DNA of 64,000 nt from Phymorhynchus buccinoides. Taxonomy: Eukaryota > Mollusca > Gastropoda > Neogastropoda > Raphitomidae. This document shows positions 22,042-55,150 of the stretch, in pieces. The stretch lies in NCBI GenBank assembly GCA_017654935.2, contig CM065699.1, positions 2,649,014-2,713,013 on the forward strand, given 5' to 3'. The number at the start of each line of letters is the position of its first letter. Position 1 is the first letter of the stretch. The notes beneath the pieces were generated by a model. The model saw only the letters and a list, made by a program, of their open reading frames with translations. It ran no database searches and was not told where the DNA came from. A program made the translations under genes and the position numbers.

Positions 22042-22551
22042 TAATGGTATTGGATTTTTACCATTCAAATTTACATCATAATAAAATGATCATTATTTGT
22101 GGGACCAGCGGTATGTGGATTCAGTGATCTTCTTCTTGGCTGTGCGTGGCCACAATCAACACTTTGATTACTTTGCCACGGAACCGGGGAGGTTCTAGAC
22201 CACTTTTGCTGGAAGAGAGGCTCAAGGCCTGAGAAGAGATAAGACAGAAGAGCTGACAGCTAAAAGAACTATAACTGACTGTTGATCTGTCGCAGGATGT
22301 TCCATTCCCTGATGGCACGTGATGTGTGACAGGCGCTATTAGTATTACTGCTAAACTTGTGCGTGTGGGACTAACGGTATGTGGGAACAATGACTGAATT
22401 TAGCCTGGCACATCGGCATTCCTACAAACTTTTGCTACATATTAAATATCTACTTCTTTTCCTTTTAGTTTTACCTCATTGGTCACACCCCAAAGTGCGT
22501 ACATATGATATACTACTACTACTATAAACAGAAGCTGGTTGCCACCACAGA

Positions 22552-22554
<3 letters not shown>

Positions 22555-22640
<86 letters not shown>
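22555..22640. repeat. (GA)n microsatellite
   Basis: About 42 GA repeats. Confidence 0.97.
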
Positions 22641-22641
<1 letters not shown>

Positions 22642-23329
22642 CAGAGATCATCTGGACAGCAAGTATCCCGCATAAATCTGTTTAAATTTTGGAGCCTCTT
22701 CCTTCCTTCCTTCAGTATTGCGACCAGTCACTGCTGACTATTCTGTCGCTGTATAACTTGAGGATCTACGGAAATATGTGAGTTCAGAAATAAAGAAGTA
22801 ACCGGGTAGCAGAAAAGAAGAAAACATTTTCCTCCACCACCACCCCATGATGGGGCCCATCGACAGAGTGCTCAACAAGATATACGGAAATGCCTGAAGA
22901 AGGAGGAAGACAGAAAAAGACCAAGAGAAAAAAGAATGGGGAATGAAAGATCAAGAAAGGAAAACAAGAGGAAGGAAGAATCAAGAAGAAAGAAAGATCA
23001 GGAACAAGAAGGAAAGATCAAGAACAAAAAAAGAAAATAATAAGAATAAAAAGATGAGATTACTAGGGAATAGGTGCTCTCCCCTAGTTTTTCGTCGATA
23101 AATTGCCACAAAAGTGGCCCTTTCGACTATTACACAGAAAGTGTAAACAGAAAGCTTGGCCCTGCCAGCCAGGTTCCACTGATCGGTACCCCCCTAGCCC
23201 TACCATACAAAGCGTCATGCCGTCAAATTGTTGATGGAGGATGCTATATGCAAGAAAAAGAGAGAGACTAGAGACGCACAGACATAAAAAAGATGATGGT
23301 GGTTGCTCTATCAGTCTATGAAAAAAGAA

Positions 23330-23331
23330 CT

Positions 23332-23403
<72 letters not shown>
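23330..23403. repeat. (GA)n microsatellite
   Basis: About 36 GA repeats. Confidence 0.97.
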
Positions 23404-23405
<2 letters not shown>

Positions 23406-24205
23406 TTCGCTTCCATAGAACACGGAAGAACACTGTTACAAGGTCATCATTTACCTTGCTGTTAGGCTACAAGAGCTTCTAAGGATCAAAATAAATTAAA
23501 GAACTCGGTTTTCTTCGCCGCCAAACTCGTGTCGGCTGAAACGGAAGTTCGTTTTTAGAACCATTTGATGATTTGAACTTCCGCAAATCAAACTAGGCCT
23601 ATCTAAAAACACAAAACATGTAAAAGTTGAAGGTCTTTAGAATGTTTTAGAATGGACTTTTTGTGTGAAAGTATTTATATGTAACCTCTATATGTTTTTC
23701 AAGTAATAGTTTTTATATCTTAAGTAAATATGAACTTAAATTAAATCAACAGCTTTGGTGTTTGTGGAGAATTCACTAAAAAGGTATGTCATTCGTTTGG
23801 TCCACGAGGTTTTGGGAATGTGGAGTAACAGCAAAGATATTCTAAAAGGGTACAGTCTTTGGTAACAGCAAGGCGTTTGAAGCGCCTGCTCGCCAAGCTT
23901 TTTTCCTGAAATACTTGCTTTGATTATCACTGGTCCTTTCATTTGATATTTGGAGTCTTTTTCTTCTTAACCACTTTGAGCTTGAAGTTGAAGATATCAC
24001 CAGCGCACGGTCTTTTTTGTGGTCCTGCTGAAAGTTTAGTTTGTAAGCATTTTTTGTTGTTGTAAGTTTGTTAGATCTACAGTTTGTCAGATCTGTGGGC
24101 CGTTCCACAAGGGCTAACGAGTAACGTTACGTAGCGTGGCCCGTGGGCTCAAATCGTCAAAACGGTCTTTTTGGGGACATTAAAACATTTTGAATGCATT
24201 TTCTT
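23404..24205. other. Intergenic stretch, nothing recognised
   Basis: AT-rich unique-looking DNA between the GA tract and the LINE fragment. The CTCGTGTCGG area near 23525 and ACGTTACGTAGCG near 24125 show no gene structure. Confidence 0.5.
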
Positions 24206-24214
24206 GTTTCTCAT

Positions 24215-25300
24215 TATTTATTCAAGTTATATGTTTTGGAAACCTGTTCAGATGAAAAAGACTTAGGAGTCATATTTGATTCTAAACTCAAATTTGATAA
24301 ACACATTACAACAGCAGTAAACAAGGCCAATAGAATATTGGGTTTAATTAGAAGTTTTATGGAATTAAATACAGAAGGTTTTTTTAAGCTTAGTATAATA
24401 GTAAGCTTTAAGCTTTTTTTAAGCTTAGTAAGACCTCATCTTGAGTATGGAAATCTAATTTGGAACCCTTTTCTTAAAAGACAATCTACACAAATTGAAA
24501 GGGTACAAAGGCGAGCAACCAAATTAATAAAATCAATTAAAAAAAAATTGGAATACGGGGACAGACTTCATAAGTTAAGTTTACCATCCTTAAAATTTAG
24601 AAGATTAACTTCATTAAGGGGAGATTTGATAAATGTATATAAAATTTTGGCAAAGGTAAAGATGTGCCACCCCGCCTGCATTTCTTGGTTAATTATATGT
24701 TTCCGTTTTTGCCTTTCTTACCATACATAAAGCTGTATTTTAGGAACATTTTCAGCTAATAACCTTTTTGGAATACTAACCCTAACCCTAGCCCTAAACC
24801 TAACCCTACCCCCCACTATGTACTGCAGTACACCGCGATTTGTCACAGTTGTGGTTCGTTGCGTTTTTCCGTCTTATAGAGTGGGGGTTAGGGTTAGGGC
24901 TAGGGTTAGGGTTAGTATTCCAAAAAGGTTATTAGCTAAAAATGTGCCTAAAATACAGCTTTATGTATGGTAAGAAAGGCAATAACGGAAAAATAGAATT
25001 CACCGAGATAGGTAGGGGGGGTGGCACATCTTGACCTTTACCAAAAATTTTAATAACCCTGACAAAACTAACAAGCATTTGTTTCAATTGTCTAACGATT
25101 TGAGAACCCGTAACAGTGATCTAAAAATACTAACCCAATACAGTAGAACTAATATGAGGAAAAACTTCTTTTCTAATAGTCACACAGCACTGGAACAATC
25201 TCCCTGCACAAACTAAACTTGCTTCCAACACTAACCATTTCAAAAACCTCCTAGATAGTGACCCCAAAATTAATGTTTTTAAATACAGTTATGATTAAGA
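24215..25300 (+). mobile_element. 5'-truncated non-LTR retrotransposon (LINE), interrupted
   Basis: Frame from about 24240: DEKDLGVIFDSKLKFDKHI, then LSLVRPHLEYGNLIWNP, IERVQRRATKLI, LPSLKFRRLTSLRGDLINVY, the conserved segment after the RT palm in LINE ORF2 proteins. It resumes after a 394-bp insertion with NNPDKTNKHLFQL and NMRKNFFSN, then a frameshift before WNNLP-like and LLDSDPKINVFKY. The palm itself is absent and there is a small internal duplication at 24385-24430. Dead copy. Confidence 0.8.
24650..25043. mobile_element. Foldback element with telomere-like CCCTAA/TTAGGG arms
   Basis: Near-perfect inverted arms of about 180 bp: GGCAAAGGTAAAGATGTGCC at the left, GGCACATCTTGACCTTTACC at the right. 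The inner arms contain AACCCTAACCCTAGCCC and the complementary TTAGGGTTAGGG run. AAAATTTT flanks both sides (24642-24649, 25044-25051). The loop of about 65 bp contains TGTACTGCAGTACA. Confidence 0.85.
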
Positions 25301-25576
25301 CGACAATGATAGTTCAAAAAGCGCCACAGCTATGTCAATCTGATTGATGAACAAAACCACAATAACAAACAATCAAAAGATAGGGCACATCAAGAGGCCG
25401 CGAGGCCTGGCTGCCCTGAAAATCTGACCTGACCTGACCTATATAATTTGAAACTGTTGAGTGGTATTCTGCTGACAATGGTGCTTGGCAAAGACAAAGA
25501 GTGAAAGTTTCAAGTTTCAAAATAATTGTTTTTAATTTGTTGTAAGTAGACTATTCACTATTGTTCTTTTTATATA

Positions 25577-27283
25577 TGAGGCAATGTCAAAAGGTGCCAT
25601 GCCCCACCCCTACCTCACAAAATTGTCCATAACTTAATTTCATGATGCTTATGATCTCAGTGATTAGTCTGTCTGTGTTGTAGAAACATTAAAAATGTTT
25701 ATTAAACAGTAAAAGCTATTGAAGACATCAAATTTAAAAAAACTATTAGCGAAAATACCGGCACTAGATGGCCGAAATCGGCGTGCATTTTGACTGTGGT
25801 GAACAGTGCACCACTTGGAGGGCTTGTGGTTCCAAATAGATGCAAATAGCAAACCCATTTTCAGTTGTATTATGTTCTTCTGTAATCTTTGCAACTATAA
25901 TAATGTTCAAAATAAAATGTTCATGTGTATCTTTATGGTAATATGACCTCAAAGTCGGTATGTTACTTGCTACAATTGTCGTCACATTGAGAGCTAGCAG
26001 ATAACTGTTTACCTTGACTAACAAAAATATGGAACAAGTCTAAAATGAAGGTTATAGATCCATTGGAAGTTGCTCTTTTTAACACCTATTAGTACAATAG
26101 TTTTTTTGTGGTAATAGTTAGCAAAATTACATCATTTACGGATTGTCGTCACAACGTCACAAGTAACACTTATGAGCTTTCAATGCTTATTACAATTAAA
26201 AAATTCAGTCAACAAGAACGGAACCCCCAGTTTCTGTAAACCTTCGACTCACTGTGCAATGCTCAATAGCTTTTCCACTCTTTTCAACATCGAAAGAGCG
26301 AAGAGAAGGCTCATAAATTTTTGTTGTCACGGAGGAATTTATGTCACAAGTAACATAATCTTGTAGCAAGTAACACACAAACCATAGTTCATTTTTATAT
26401 CAATTCGATTGAAGCAATAATTTGGATGGAAATATTGACAGCTTGGCACAAAACTTCTTTATTTTGATCTACTCTTCTGCTAGTGGGTGCCAAAATGATG
26501 TTGTAGGGTAAGAGACCCCCTGTGACGGGAGATCTTGTGGTGTCACATGTCACAAGTAACTCATGAGTTATGATTTTAAGTTGAAATTAGGCACATTACA
26601 AGTTTACTTCACAACACTTTGGCTGTTTCAGTAATACTGAAGCAATATTTCTTGAAAAAGTACTTTCTTTTCTGTTGGTTTATGAGACTTAATGACTTCA
26701 ATCACATGTTACTTGCTACCTGTGACAACACTTCAATTTGTCGTCACATGGATTTGTGTAGCAAGTAACATAAATAAAGTTCTACTCTCTTATTCATGTG
26801 GCTTGAATTTTTTTATCATTACTTTACAATATACACATGGAATGTTTCTTTGAAGAAATAAACATTTGTTTGCTGTTTCTGAGATTTTCTTTTATGATAG
26901 GCAATTGTGTGCGAGTGAGGCGACGACGTATGTGTAGGTGATGATACAAAATTAAGCATAACACATGTGTTATTACTAAAGTGTCAAAAACAATTATACC
27001 AGATTATTCTAGCAATGTGACTTTATTTATTTCTGCTTTATGAAGATGATCTTTGCTTTACTCTTCACACAGCATAGTACTTTATGTTGTCACGTGTCAC
27101 AAGTAACATGCCTCCTGAAGCCAATTTAAAATTGTGATAAATCATAATCTAAGCTAATTTATCCATAAATTCACACAAAGTCATTTTATTGGAGTTGAAA
27201 AGAAACAGAAAAGGTCAAAAGAATGGCTGACAATGACATTTTATTTTTCACTTGCTTGGAAAGCACCTTTTGACATTGCCTCA
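25577..27283. mobile_element. 1.7-kb TIR element with repeated GTCACAAGTAAC motif
   Basis: Perfect inverted ends TGAGGCAATGTCAAAAGGTG and its complement, flanked by TA. Inside, GTCACAAGTAAC or its complement, or GTAGCAAGTAACA, occurs at least eight times (near 25968, 26156, 26344, 26363, 26547, 26705, 26759, 27095). No frame above about 90 codons, so non-autonomous; Tc1/mariner-like by TA and ends. Confidence 0.75.
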
Positions 27284-27629
27284 TATATTCATCTTGAAAG
27301 AGACATCTTTGCAGACACTGATATTGTATTACTGGCACCCCGCCCCCTTTCACAGGCTATGGCTACGCTTTTTAATTATGGAAATGCATAAATTGTGCAC
27401 TTGTCTTCAGAAACTGACTGAAATCAGCCAAAAACTTGATTTATACTATAGTACTGTTTTGCAGTATTTTGAGGCCTGTTTCCCCCCCCATTTTTTTTAG
27501 CATTCGGGGCTTTTCCTTGTGAAATTATACATTATTATTATTTCTGTTGAATTATTTGATTGTTAAACAATTCAAGACATTCACAATCACTATTTTCAGT
27601 ATTTATATATATGTTGTGTTGGAATGCCA

Positions 27630-28335
27630 GTGAGTTCGCCCCAGAGTTAGTTCGCCCCAGGTTAGTTCGCCCCGGAATGGTGAGTTCGCCCCGAAGTGAA
27701 TTCACCACAGAATGGGCTCGCCCCTTCCTTCCTTGGTGAACAGGCATCAATTGATGCCTCAATCACGTCTCAAGTTCAACTTCAACTTCCTAGTGACTAG
27801 TGCACATAAAAAATAGTTAATATGCCAAAACTAATTATGCAGAAAAACAAATTGCAACTCGTACGCAATCCATAAAAAAGCAAGGAAAAGAACACACACA
27901 CACACACACTTAAAAACAAAAAACCCAATACCAGTCTCGCTTCGCGACTGGTAGCCAACAACCAAGCATTCAGATAAGAGTCTGCAAACTCACTCTATCT
28001 CTTCCTTTTCTTCTTAATGTCTGAGCAAGCAACATCAGTGATCAGGTATGATACAGATACTTGGGACGAAGTCACTGTGCTATGTTAGGGCGAACTCACT
28101 CTTTCTCTTCCTTTTCTTCTCAATGTCTGAGCAAGCAACATCAGTGATCAGGTATGATACAGATACTTGGGACGAAGTCACTGTGCTATGTTGGGGCAAA
28201 CTCACTATTCCGGGGCGAACTCACCTGATACTCTGGGGCGAACTCACTATTCCGGAGCGAACTCACCTGATACTCTGGGGTGAACTCACTATTCCGGGGC
28301 GAACTTACTTGGGGCAAAGTCACCTGATACCGTTG
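27630..28335. repeat. GGCGAACTCAC inverted-repeat element
   Basis: Tandem GTTCGCCCC motifs at 27636-27725 face tandem GGGGCGAACTCAC motifs at 28085-28320. Between them lie (CA)n at 27893-27909, the hairpin CCAGTCTCGC/GCGACTGG at 27932, and a roughly 105-bp direct duplication (27990-28195). Looks like a TIR element whose ends expanded. Confidence 0.65.
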
Positions 28336-28339
28336 TGTT

Positions 28340-28492
28340 GTTGTTGGCGTACCCTAGTTAGCTAAAAGACTCCAGGGATCATCCCAACAGCCGAAGCACT
28401 TGAACACTATGGTACAAAATGCATCAGCTAGGGATGAGAACATTTACGTGTGTGACCATTTTTAATTACCCCGCCACATGGGCAGCAATAGA
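28340..28492 (+). repeat. Dispersed repeat family R2, copy 2
   Basis: Full-length match to 19310-19460, adjacent to the DUS2 start. Confidence 0.75.
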
Positions 28493-28704
28493 AAGACTGG
28501 TATAAATTATCTATAAAATTAAACAAAGGGGGAATACTCTCTTTCTAGTTAACTCCCCTCCACCAATGTTGATTATGATACCAATCAGGCCCCACCCCCC
28601 AAAAAAAAGTTGTGGTTGAGGTAACATGGTCCCCAAAAATAGGGTAGGTAGACCTGTAGGACCTAACTTTTTTGTTTTGTTTTTGATTTTAATAGTTTTT
28701 TTAA

Positions 28705-49839
<21,135 letters not shown>

Positions 49840-50282
49840 GAGTGCTGTGATCGTTCAGGGAAAGGGGGACATGTCGTCTTTGTGATGGTAGCACTGCAGA
49901 CTGTGACGACAGCCACAAAGAAGGACATCCATCTGCTGACTCTGAGAGTGCTGTGATCGTTCAGGGAAAGGGGGACATGTCGTCTTTGTGATGGTAGCAC
50001 TGCAGACTGTGACGACAGCCACAAAGAAGGACATCCATCTGCTGACTCTGAGAGTGCTGTGATCGTTCAGGGAAAGGGGGACATGTCGTCTTTGTGATGG
50101 TAGCACTGCAGACTGTGACGACAGTCACAAAGAAGGACATCCATCTGCTGACTCTGAGAGTGCTGTGATCGTTCAGGGAAAGGGGGACATGTCGTCTTTG
50201 TGATGGTAGCACTGCAGACTGTGACGACAGCCACAAAGAAGGACATCCATCTGCTGACTCTGAGAGTGCTGTGATCGTTCAG

Positions 50283-50498
50283 GGAAAGGGGGACGGCATG
50301 TCGTCGTCGTCACGAAGTGCCGCTACTGGGAGTGTCGACATGCCAGACACTGACGGTGCAGGAAAGAATTTATCTGCCGCGACCGACACTTCTGGGAATT
50401 GTGTGACTGCAGGGGGGAAACAGGAGGGTGTGTCATCACGAAATGCTGAGAGGGTGGAAGGGTGTGATGAGAGTTTGGACAAAAATGTGGCTAGCTGA
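50283..50498 (+). pseudogene. Relic DUS2 C-terminal tail beyond the repeat array
   Basis: The last repeat copy continues in frame (DSESAVIVQGKGDG) into MSSSSRSAATGSVDMPDTDG, AATDTSGNCVTAGGKQEGV and ends DESLDKNVAS stop. Ser/Asp/Gly-rich like the true tail. With the present stop at 49837 it is 3' UTR. Confidence 0.6.
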
Positions 50499-50499
50499 T

Positions 50500-50870
50500 G
50501 GAGCATATGCAGGGGCTAAGGGGGGGGGGGGGATGTTTGAGTGTTATTTTCTTCTTTGATGAACTGTCTTTCCACAGCAAAATAATATCAGGTGAGTAAT
50601 TTTAATCTTAATCTTAGGGTGTGGTAAATATCTAGGGGTGTGAAAGTGTGCTTGTGCATCATTATTTGTTGAGAAATGTACCCACAGCGCTATGCTGGGT
50701 CTGAACTGTTGTTGTTTTCTTTTCAACCCACAACTGTAATGTCAGATTTTCCAAGCGTTTAGAGATCTGTATTAGGAATGATCTTTGTTTGAGGTAATGT
50801 GGTTATAAATTAACATTATCTATAACTTGGTTTAGTTCAATCACTTTGTAGATTTTGCATTATTGATCAA
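50500..50870. other. Likely DUS2 3' UTR and flank
   Basis: G tract at 50520-50533; no AATAAA recognised close by (the nearest clear one is at 52205). Function not assignable. Confidence 0.4.
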
Positions 50871-50874
50871 ACAG

Positions 50875-51165
50875 CTCTCTGCTTTTTCCTGACAGTGACA
50901 CGTACTAGTTGCTTACATCGTCCTTGATTGTTGATCACACAGCTGTCTACTTTCTCCTGACAGTGACACATACTAGTTACTTACATCGTCCTTGATTGTT
51001 GATCACACAGCTGTCTACTTTCTCCTGACAGTGACACATACTAGTTACTTACATCATCCTTGATTGTTGATCCAACAGCTCTCTACTTTTTCCTGACAGT
51101 GACACATACTAGTTAGTAGTTACTTACATCATCCTTGATTGTTGATCACACAGCTCTCTGTGTGG
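50875..51165. repeat. 68-bp tandem repeat, about 4 copies
   Basis: TGTTGATCACACAGCTGTCT, CTCCTGACAGTGACACATAC units; each has TTTCTCCTGACAG, which resembles an acceptor, but no host exon is identified. Confidence 0.85.
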
Positions 51166-51619
51166 CTCTTTGTCTGGTGTGAGAAATGCTCTTTGAGGCC
51201 CTGGGACTTGTAAAGGGTGAATGGGGTTGGGTCTGCCCCCCATCTCCAGTCCCATGAGCGATGTCGATGTCCTCTTTCAAGATTGTTGCACCAATGTTCT
51301 GGTTTAAAATGTTGATGTCATAACTTTTAATCTCAACGCCCTGGAATGATGGTCTTTGGTTTAGACAACTTCGAAGCAAGTGAGGCCTTTCGGTGGCTGA
51401 CAGATGCGAGCAAATACTAGGTCTTTGTTGATCTTACGATATGCGTGTCTCTGTCTTATCTGCACAAATCTACATAGCAGTTGGTTTAGACAAGTCGGGT
51501 AAGATATATCTAGACCATTTTCTCGGATTGAGTCCCAACAGGTCTCTTTTAAATTTAATAAGAAGAAAATCAATAATTTCTCTGTTTTCCTTTAACAATG
51601 AAAGGGTTAACTGAGTAGG

Positions 51620-52107
51620 TCACTCCAGAACCCCAGTGGCAAAGCTGAAGAAGGTCCTAAGGCTGCCAAAGACCCACCCAGGCATCCTTGCAAGGAGTTA
51701 AGCTCCAGAACCTCAGTGGCAAAGCTGAAGAAGGTCCTAAGGCTGCCAAAGACCCACCCAGGCATCCTTGCAAGGAGTTAAGCTCCAGAACCCCAGTGGC
51801 AAAGCTGAAGAAGGCCCTAAGGCTGCCAAAGACCCACCCAGGCATCCTTGCAAGGAGTTAAGCTCCAGAACCCCAGTGGCAAAGCTGAAGAAGGTCCTAA
51901 GGCTGCCAAAGACCCACCCAGGCATCCTTGCAAGGAGTTAAGCTCCAGAACCCCAGTGGCAAAGCTGAAGAAGGCCCTAAGGCTGCCAAAGACCCACCCA
52001 GGCATCCTTGCAAGGAGTTAAGCTCCAGAACCCCAGTGGCAAAGCTGAAGAAGGTCCTAAGGCTGCCAAAGACCCACCCAGGCATCCTTGCAAGGAGTTA
52101 AGCTCCT
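51620..52107. repeat. 80-bp tandem repeat, 6 copies
   Basis: Unit CTCCAGAACCCCAGTGGCAA with GCATCCTTGCAAGGAGTTAA; only two or three variable sites, alternating GGTCC/GGCCC. No similarity to known exons. Confidence 0.92.
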
Positions 52108-52482
52108 CTACTACTGAGTACCGGTAGGAATTTTTGCGTCATGAAGACTAGCTCTTTCTGAGTCAGTTGTCTGACAGTGAATGTCAACCGTCTTCTACAA
52201 GAAAAATAAAGAAGAATGTCCAGGTTGATTGCTTGGCTCAATTCTGATCCCAGCCCCGACACCTACATCATGTACAATGGAATACGTTGTTTAAGTTTAA
52301 CGAAGACTCATAGATCAGTTCATCTAGATGAGTGATGGCACAGCTGATTGGTCGGTCGACTGTTTTCATCGCATGTCACAACAACAGTGCAGATAACTGC
52401 ACATGTCAGTAGATTATCTGCGTAGCAACTAGATATTACTCAACGCCATCCATTAACACATCACATGATCAGGTTTTAAAGC

Positions 52483-53100
52483 GGTGACCACCTGATGTGG
52501 ATGTAGTTGTCAGCAGGGCTTTGTTCAACAACACGCCTTGTCCTGACCCATTCTCTTCACTGCTGTCTGGTTGTAGCGGTGACCACCTGATGTGGATGTA
52601 GTTGTCAGCAGGGCTTTGTTCAGCAACACGCCTTGTCCTGACCCATTCTCTTCACTGCTGTCTGGTTGTAGCGGTGACCACCTGATGTGGATGTAGTTGT
52701 CAGCAGGGCTTTGTTCAGCAACACGCCTTGTCCTGACCCATTCTCTTCACTGCTGTCTGGTTGTAGCGGTGACCACCTGATGTGGATGTAGTTGTCAGCA
52801 GGGCTTTGTTCAGCAACACGCCTTGTCCTGACCCATTCTCTTCACTGCTGTCTGGTTGTAGCGGTGACCACCTGATGTGGATGTAGTTGTCAGCAGGGCT
52901 TTGTTCAACAACATGACTTGTCCGAAGTATTTTAACCAAAAACTTTGATCTAGTTTTAACTTCAAGTGTTTTTATCCCTTTTTAATACGTGGTGAGATGC
53001 AACGTGGTGAGATGTAACGTGGTGACAGCCCTGACATGGCCTTTGTTGTCGACGGGGCTATTATTTTAATCCTAATCCTAATTCTCTTCACTGCTGTCTA
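52483..53100. repeat. 95-bp tandem repeat, 5 copies, last one interrupted
   Basis: Unit GCGGTGACCACCTGATGTGG to CACTGCTGTCTGGTTGTA. The fifth copy stops at CTTGTCC (52923) and resumes with TTCTCTTCACTGCTGTCTAG at 53086 after a retroelement tail. Confidence 0.9.
52924..53085 (+). mobile_element. 5'-truncated retroelement tail (R4 family)
   Basis: Ends GCCCTGACATGGCCTTTG, TTGTCGACGGGGCTATTATT and (TTAATCC)-like tail. Same 3' end at 58955-59022, tandemly at 59850-60225, and a diverged one at 55583-55625. Typical of short LINE insertions. Confidence 0.65.
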
Positions 53101-53164
53101 GTTACTTTTCAGATGTTTAGAAAATGTGCCGTCCAGGGACTACATTATCAGTGGAGAGAACTGT

Positions 53165-53191
53165 GAAGTTGGGGGGGGGGGGGGGGGGGGT
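53165..53191. repeat. G tract
   Basis: About 20 consecutive G residues. Confidence 0.9.
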
Positions 53192-53669
53192 AATGAAATC
53201 ACAACCACCACAGATTCTCTGGCAAGTTCAATCGCTTTTGTATTCCTTGTTTGGGAGGTGTAGCCATTGATCATGAGATTTTTAATGATTCTTTAGAAAT
53301 CTTGGAGTTAAATATTTAGTAGGACTGATGCTGTCAGCTCTGCCTAATCGTAGGAGCTAAAAAAGCCTCAGTGTAAAAGCCTCAGTGGGTCGTTTACTGC
53401 TCATGTTTGCTGGTTGGTTTTTAAGGGTGATGATGTGTCAAGATATATTATTGATGTGTTTGCTACTTAGGGTGAAGAGTGCTTAGGGGTTAAAAGTTAA
53501 GCGCTAAAAACAACCACAAATTATTAATTATTAAGACAGTCCTGATATAATCGTAAATGTTTACGGGACTACAAGTAACGTAAATTATAATTAAAAAATT
53601 TGCGATGAGCAAAACGATGGCTGCTTCCTGATGGTTTAACACACTTTTTGCCAAATTAGTCAACGACCT

Positions 53670-55150
53670 CTGCTCATTGCGGAGTGTGAGTTTGCATTGA
53701 CTCATTGCGGAGTGTGAGTTTGCATTGACTCATTGCGGAGTGTGCTCATTGCGGAGTGTGAGTTTGCATTGACTCATTGCGGAGTGTGAGTTTGCATTGA
53801 CTCATTGCGGAGTGAGTTTGCATTGACTCATTGCGGAGTCTGCTCATTGCTGAGTGTGACTTTGCATTGACTCATTGCGGAGTGTGAGTTTGCATTGACT
53901 CATTGCGGAGTGTGAGTTTGCATTGACTCATTGCGGAGTCTGCTCATTGCTGAGTGTGACTTTGCATTGACTCATTGCGGAGTCTGCTCATTGCGGAGTG
54001 TGAGTTTGAACTGACTCATTGCGGAGTCTGCTCATTGCTGAGTGTGACTTTGCATTGACTCATTGCGGAGTCTGTTCATTGCGGAGTGTGACTTTGCATT
54101 GACTCATTGCGGAATCTGCTCATTGCGGAGTGTGAGTTTGCATTGACTCATTGCGGAGTCTGCTCATTGCTGAGTGTGAGTTTGCATTGACTCATTGCGG
54201 AGTCTGCTCATTGCTGAGTGTGAGTTTGCATTGACTCATTGCGGAGTCTGCTCATTGCTGAGTGTGAGTTTGCATTGCTGAGTGTGAGTTTGCATTGACT
54301 CATTGCGGAGTCTGCTCATTGCTGAGTGTGAGTTTGCATTGACTCATTGCTGAGTGTGAGTTTGCATTGACTCATTGCGGAGTCTGCTCATTGCTGAGTG
54401 TGAGTTTGCATTGTGGAGTCTGCTCATTGTTGAGTGTGACTTTGCATTGTGGAGTCTGCTCATTGTTGAGTGTGACTTTGCATTGTGGAGTCTGCTCATT
54501 GTTGAGTGTGACTTTGCATTGTGGAGTCTGCTCATTGTTGAGTGTGATTGTTGAGTGTGACTTTGCATTGTGGAGTCTGCTCATTGTTGAGTGTGACTTT
54601 GCATTGTGGAGTCTGCTCATTGTTGAGTGTGACTTTGCATTGTGGAGTCTGCTCATTGTTGAGTGTGACTTTGCATTGTGGAGTCTGCTCATTGTTGAGT
54701 GTGACTTTGCATTGTGGAGTCTGCTCATTGTTGAGTGTGACTTTGCATTGTGGAGTCTGCTCATTGTTGAGTGTGACTTTGCATTGTGGAGTCTGCTCAT
54801 TGTTGAGTGTGACTTTGCATTGTGGAGTCTGCTCATTGTTGAGTGTGACTTTGCATTGTGGAGTCTGCTCATTGTTGAGTGTGACTTTGCATTGTGGAGT
54901 CTGCTCATTGTTGAGTGTGACTTTGCATTGTGGAGTCTGCTCATTGTTGAGTGTGACTTTGCATTGTGGAGTCTGCTCATTGTTGAGTGTGACTTTGCAT
55001 TGTGGAGTCTGCTCATTGTTGAGTGTGACTTTGCATTGTGGAGTCTGCTCATTGTTGAGTGTGACTTTGCATTGTGGAGTCTGCTCATTGTTGAGTGTGA
55101 CTTTGCATTGTGGAGTCTGCTCATTGTTGAGTGTGACTTTGCATTTGCAC
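53670..55150. repeat. CTCATTGCGGAGTGTGAG satellite, mixed then 36-bp homogeneous
   Basis: From 53670 a loose mosaic of GAGTTTGCATTGACTCATTG and CTGCTCATTGCTGAGTGTGA pieces; from about 54400 a strict 36-bp unit (TTGTGGAGTCTGCTCATTGT plus TGAGTGTGACTTTGCA), about 20 copies. It shows ordered and disordered phases of the same array. Confidence 0.93.

Noticed and set aside
22121..22390. 89-codon minus-strand frame near 22.2 kb
   Set aside because: No recognisable domain, no splice context, and it overlaps repeat-like sequence.
24770..24915. Internal telomere or chromosome fusion scar
   Set aside because: The CCCTAA and TTAGGG runs are short, imperfect and sit inside the arms of a duplicated-flank palindrome, so a mobile foldback element explains them better.
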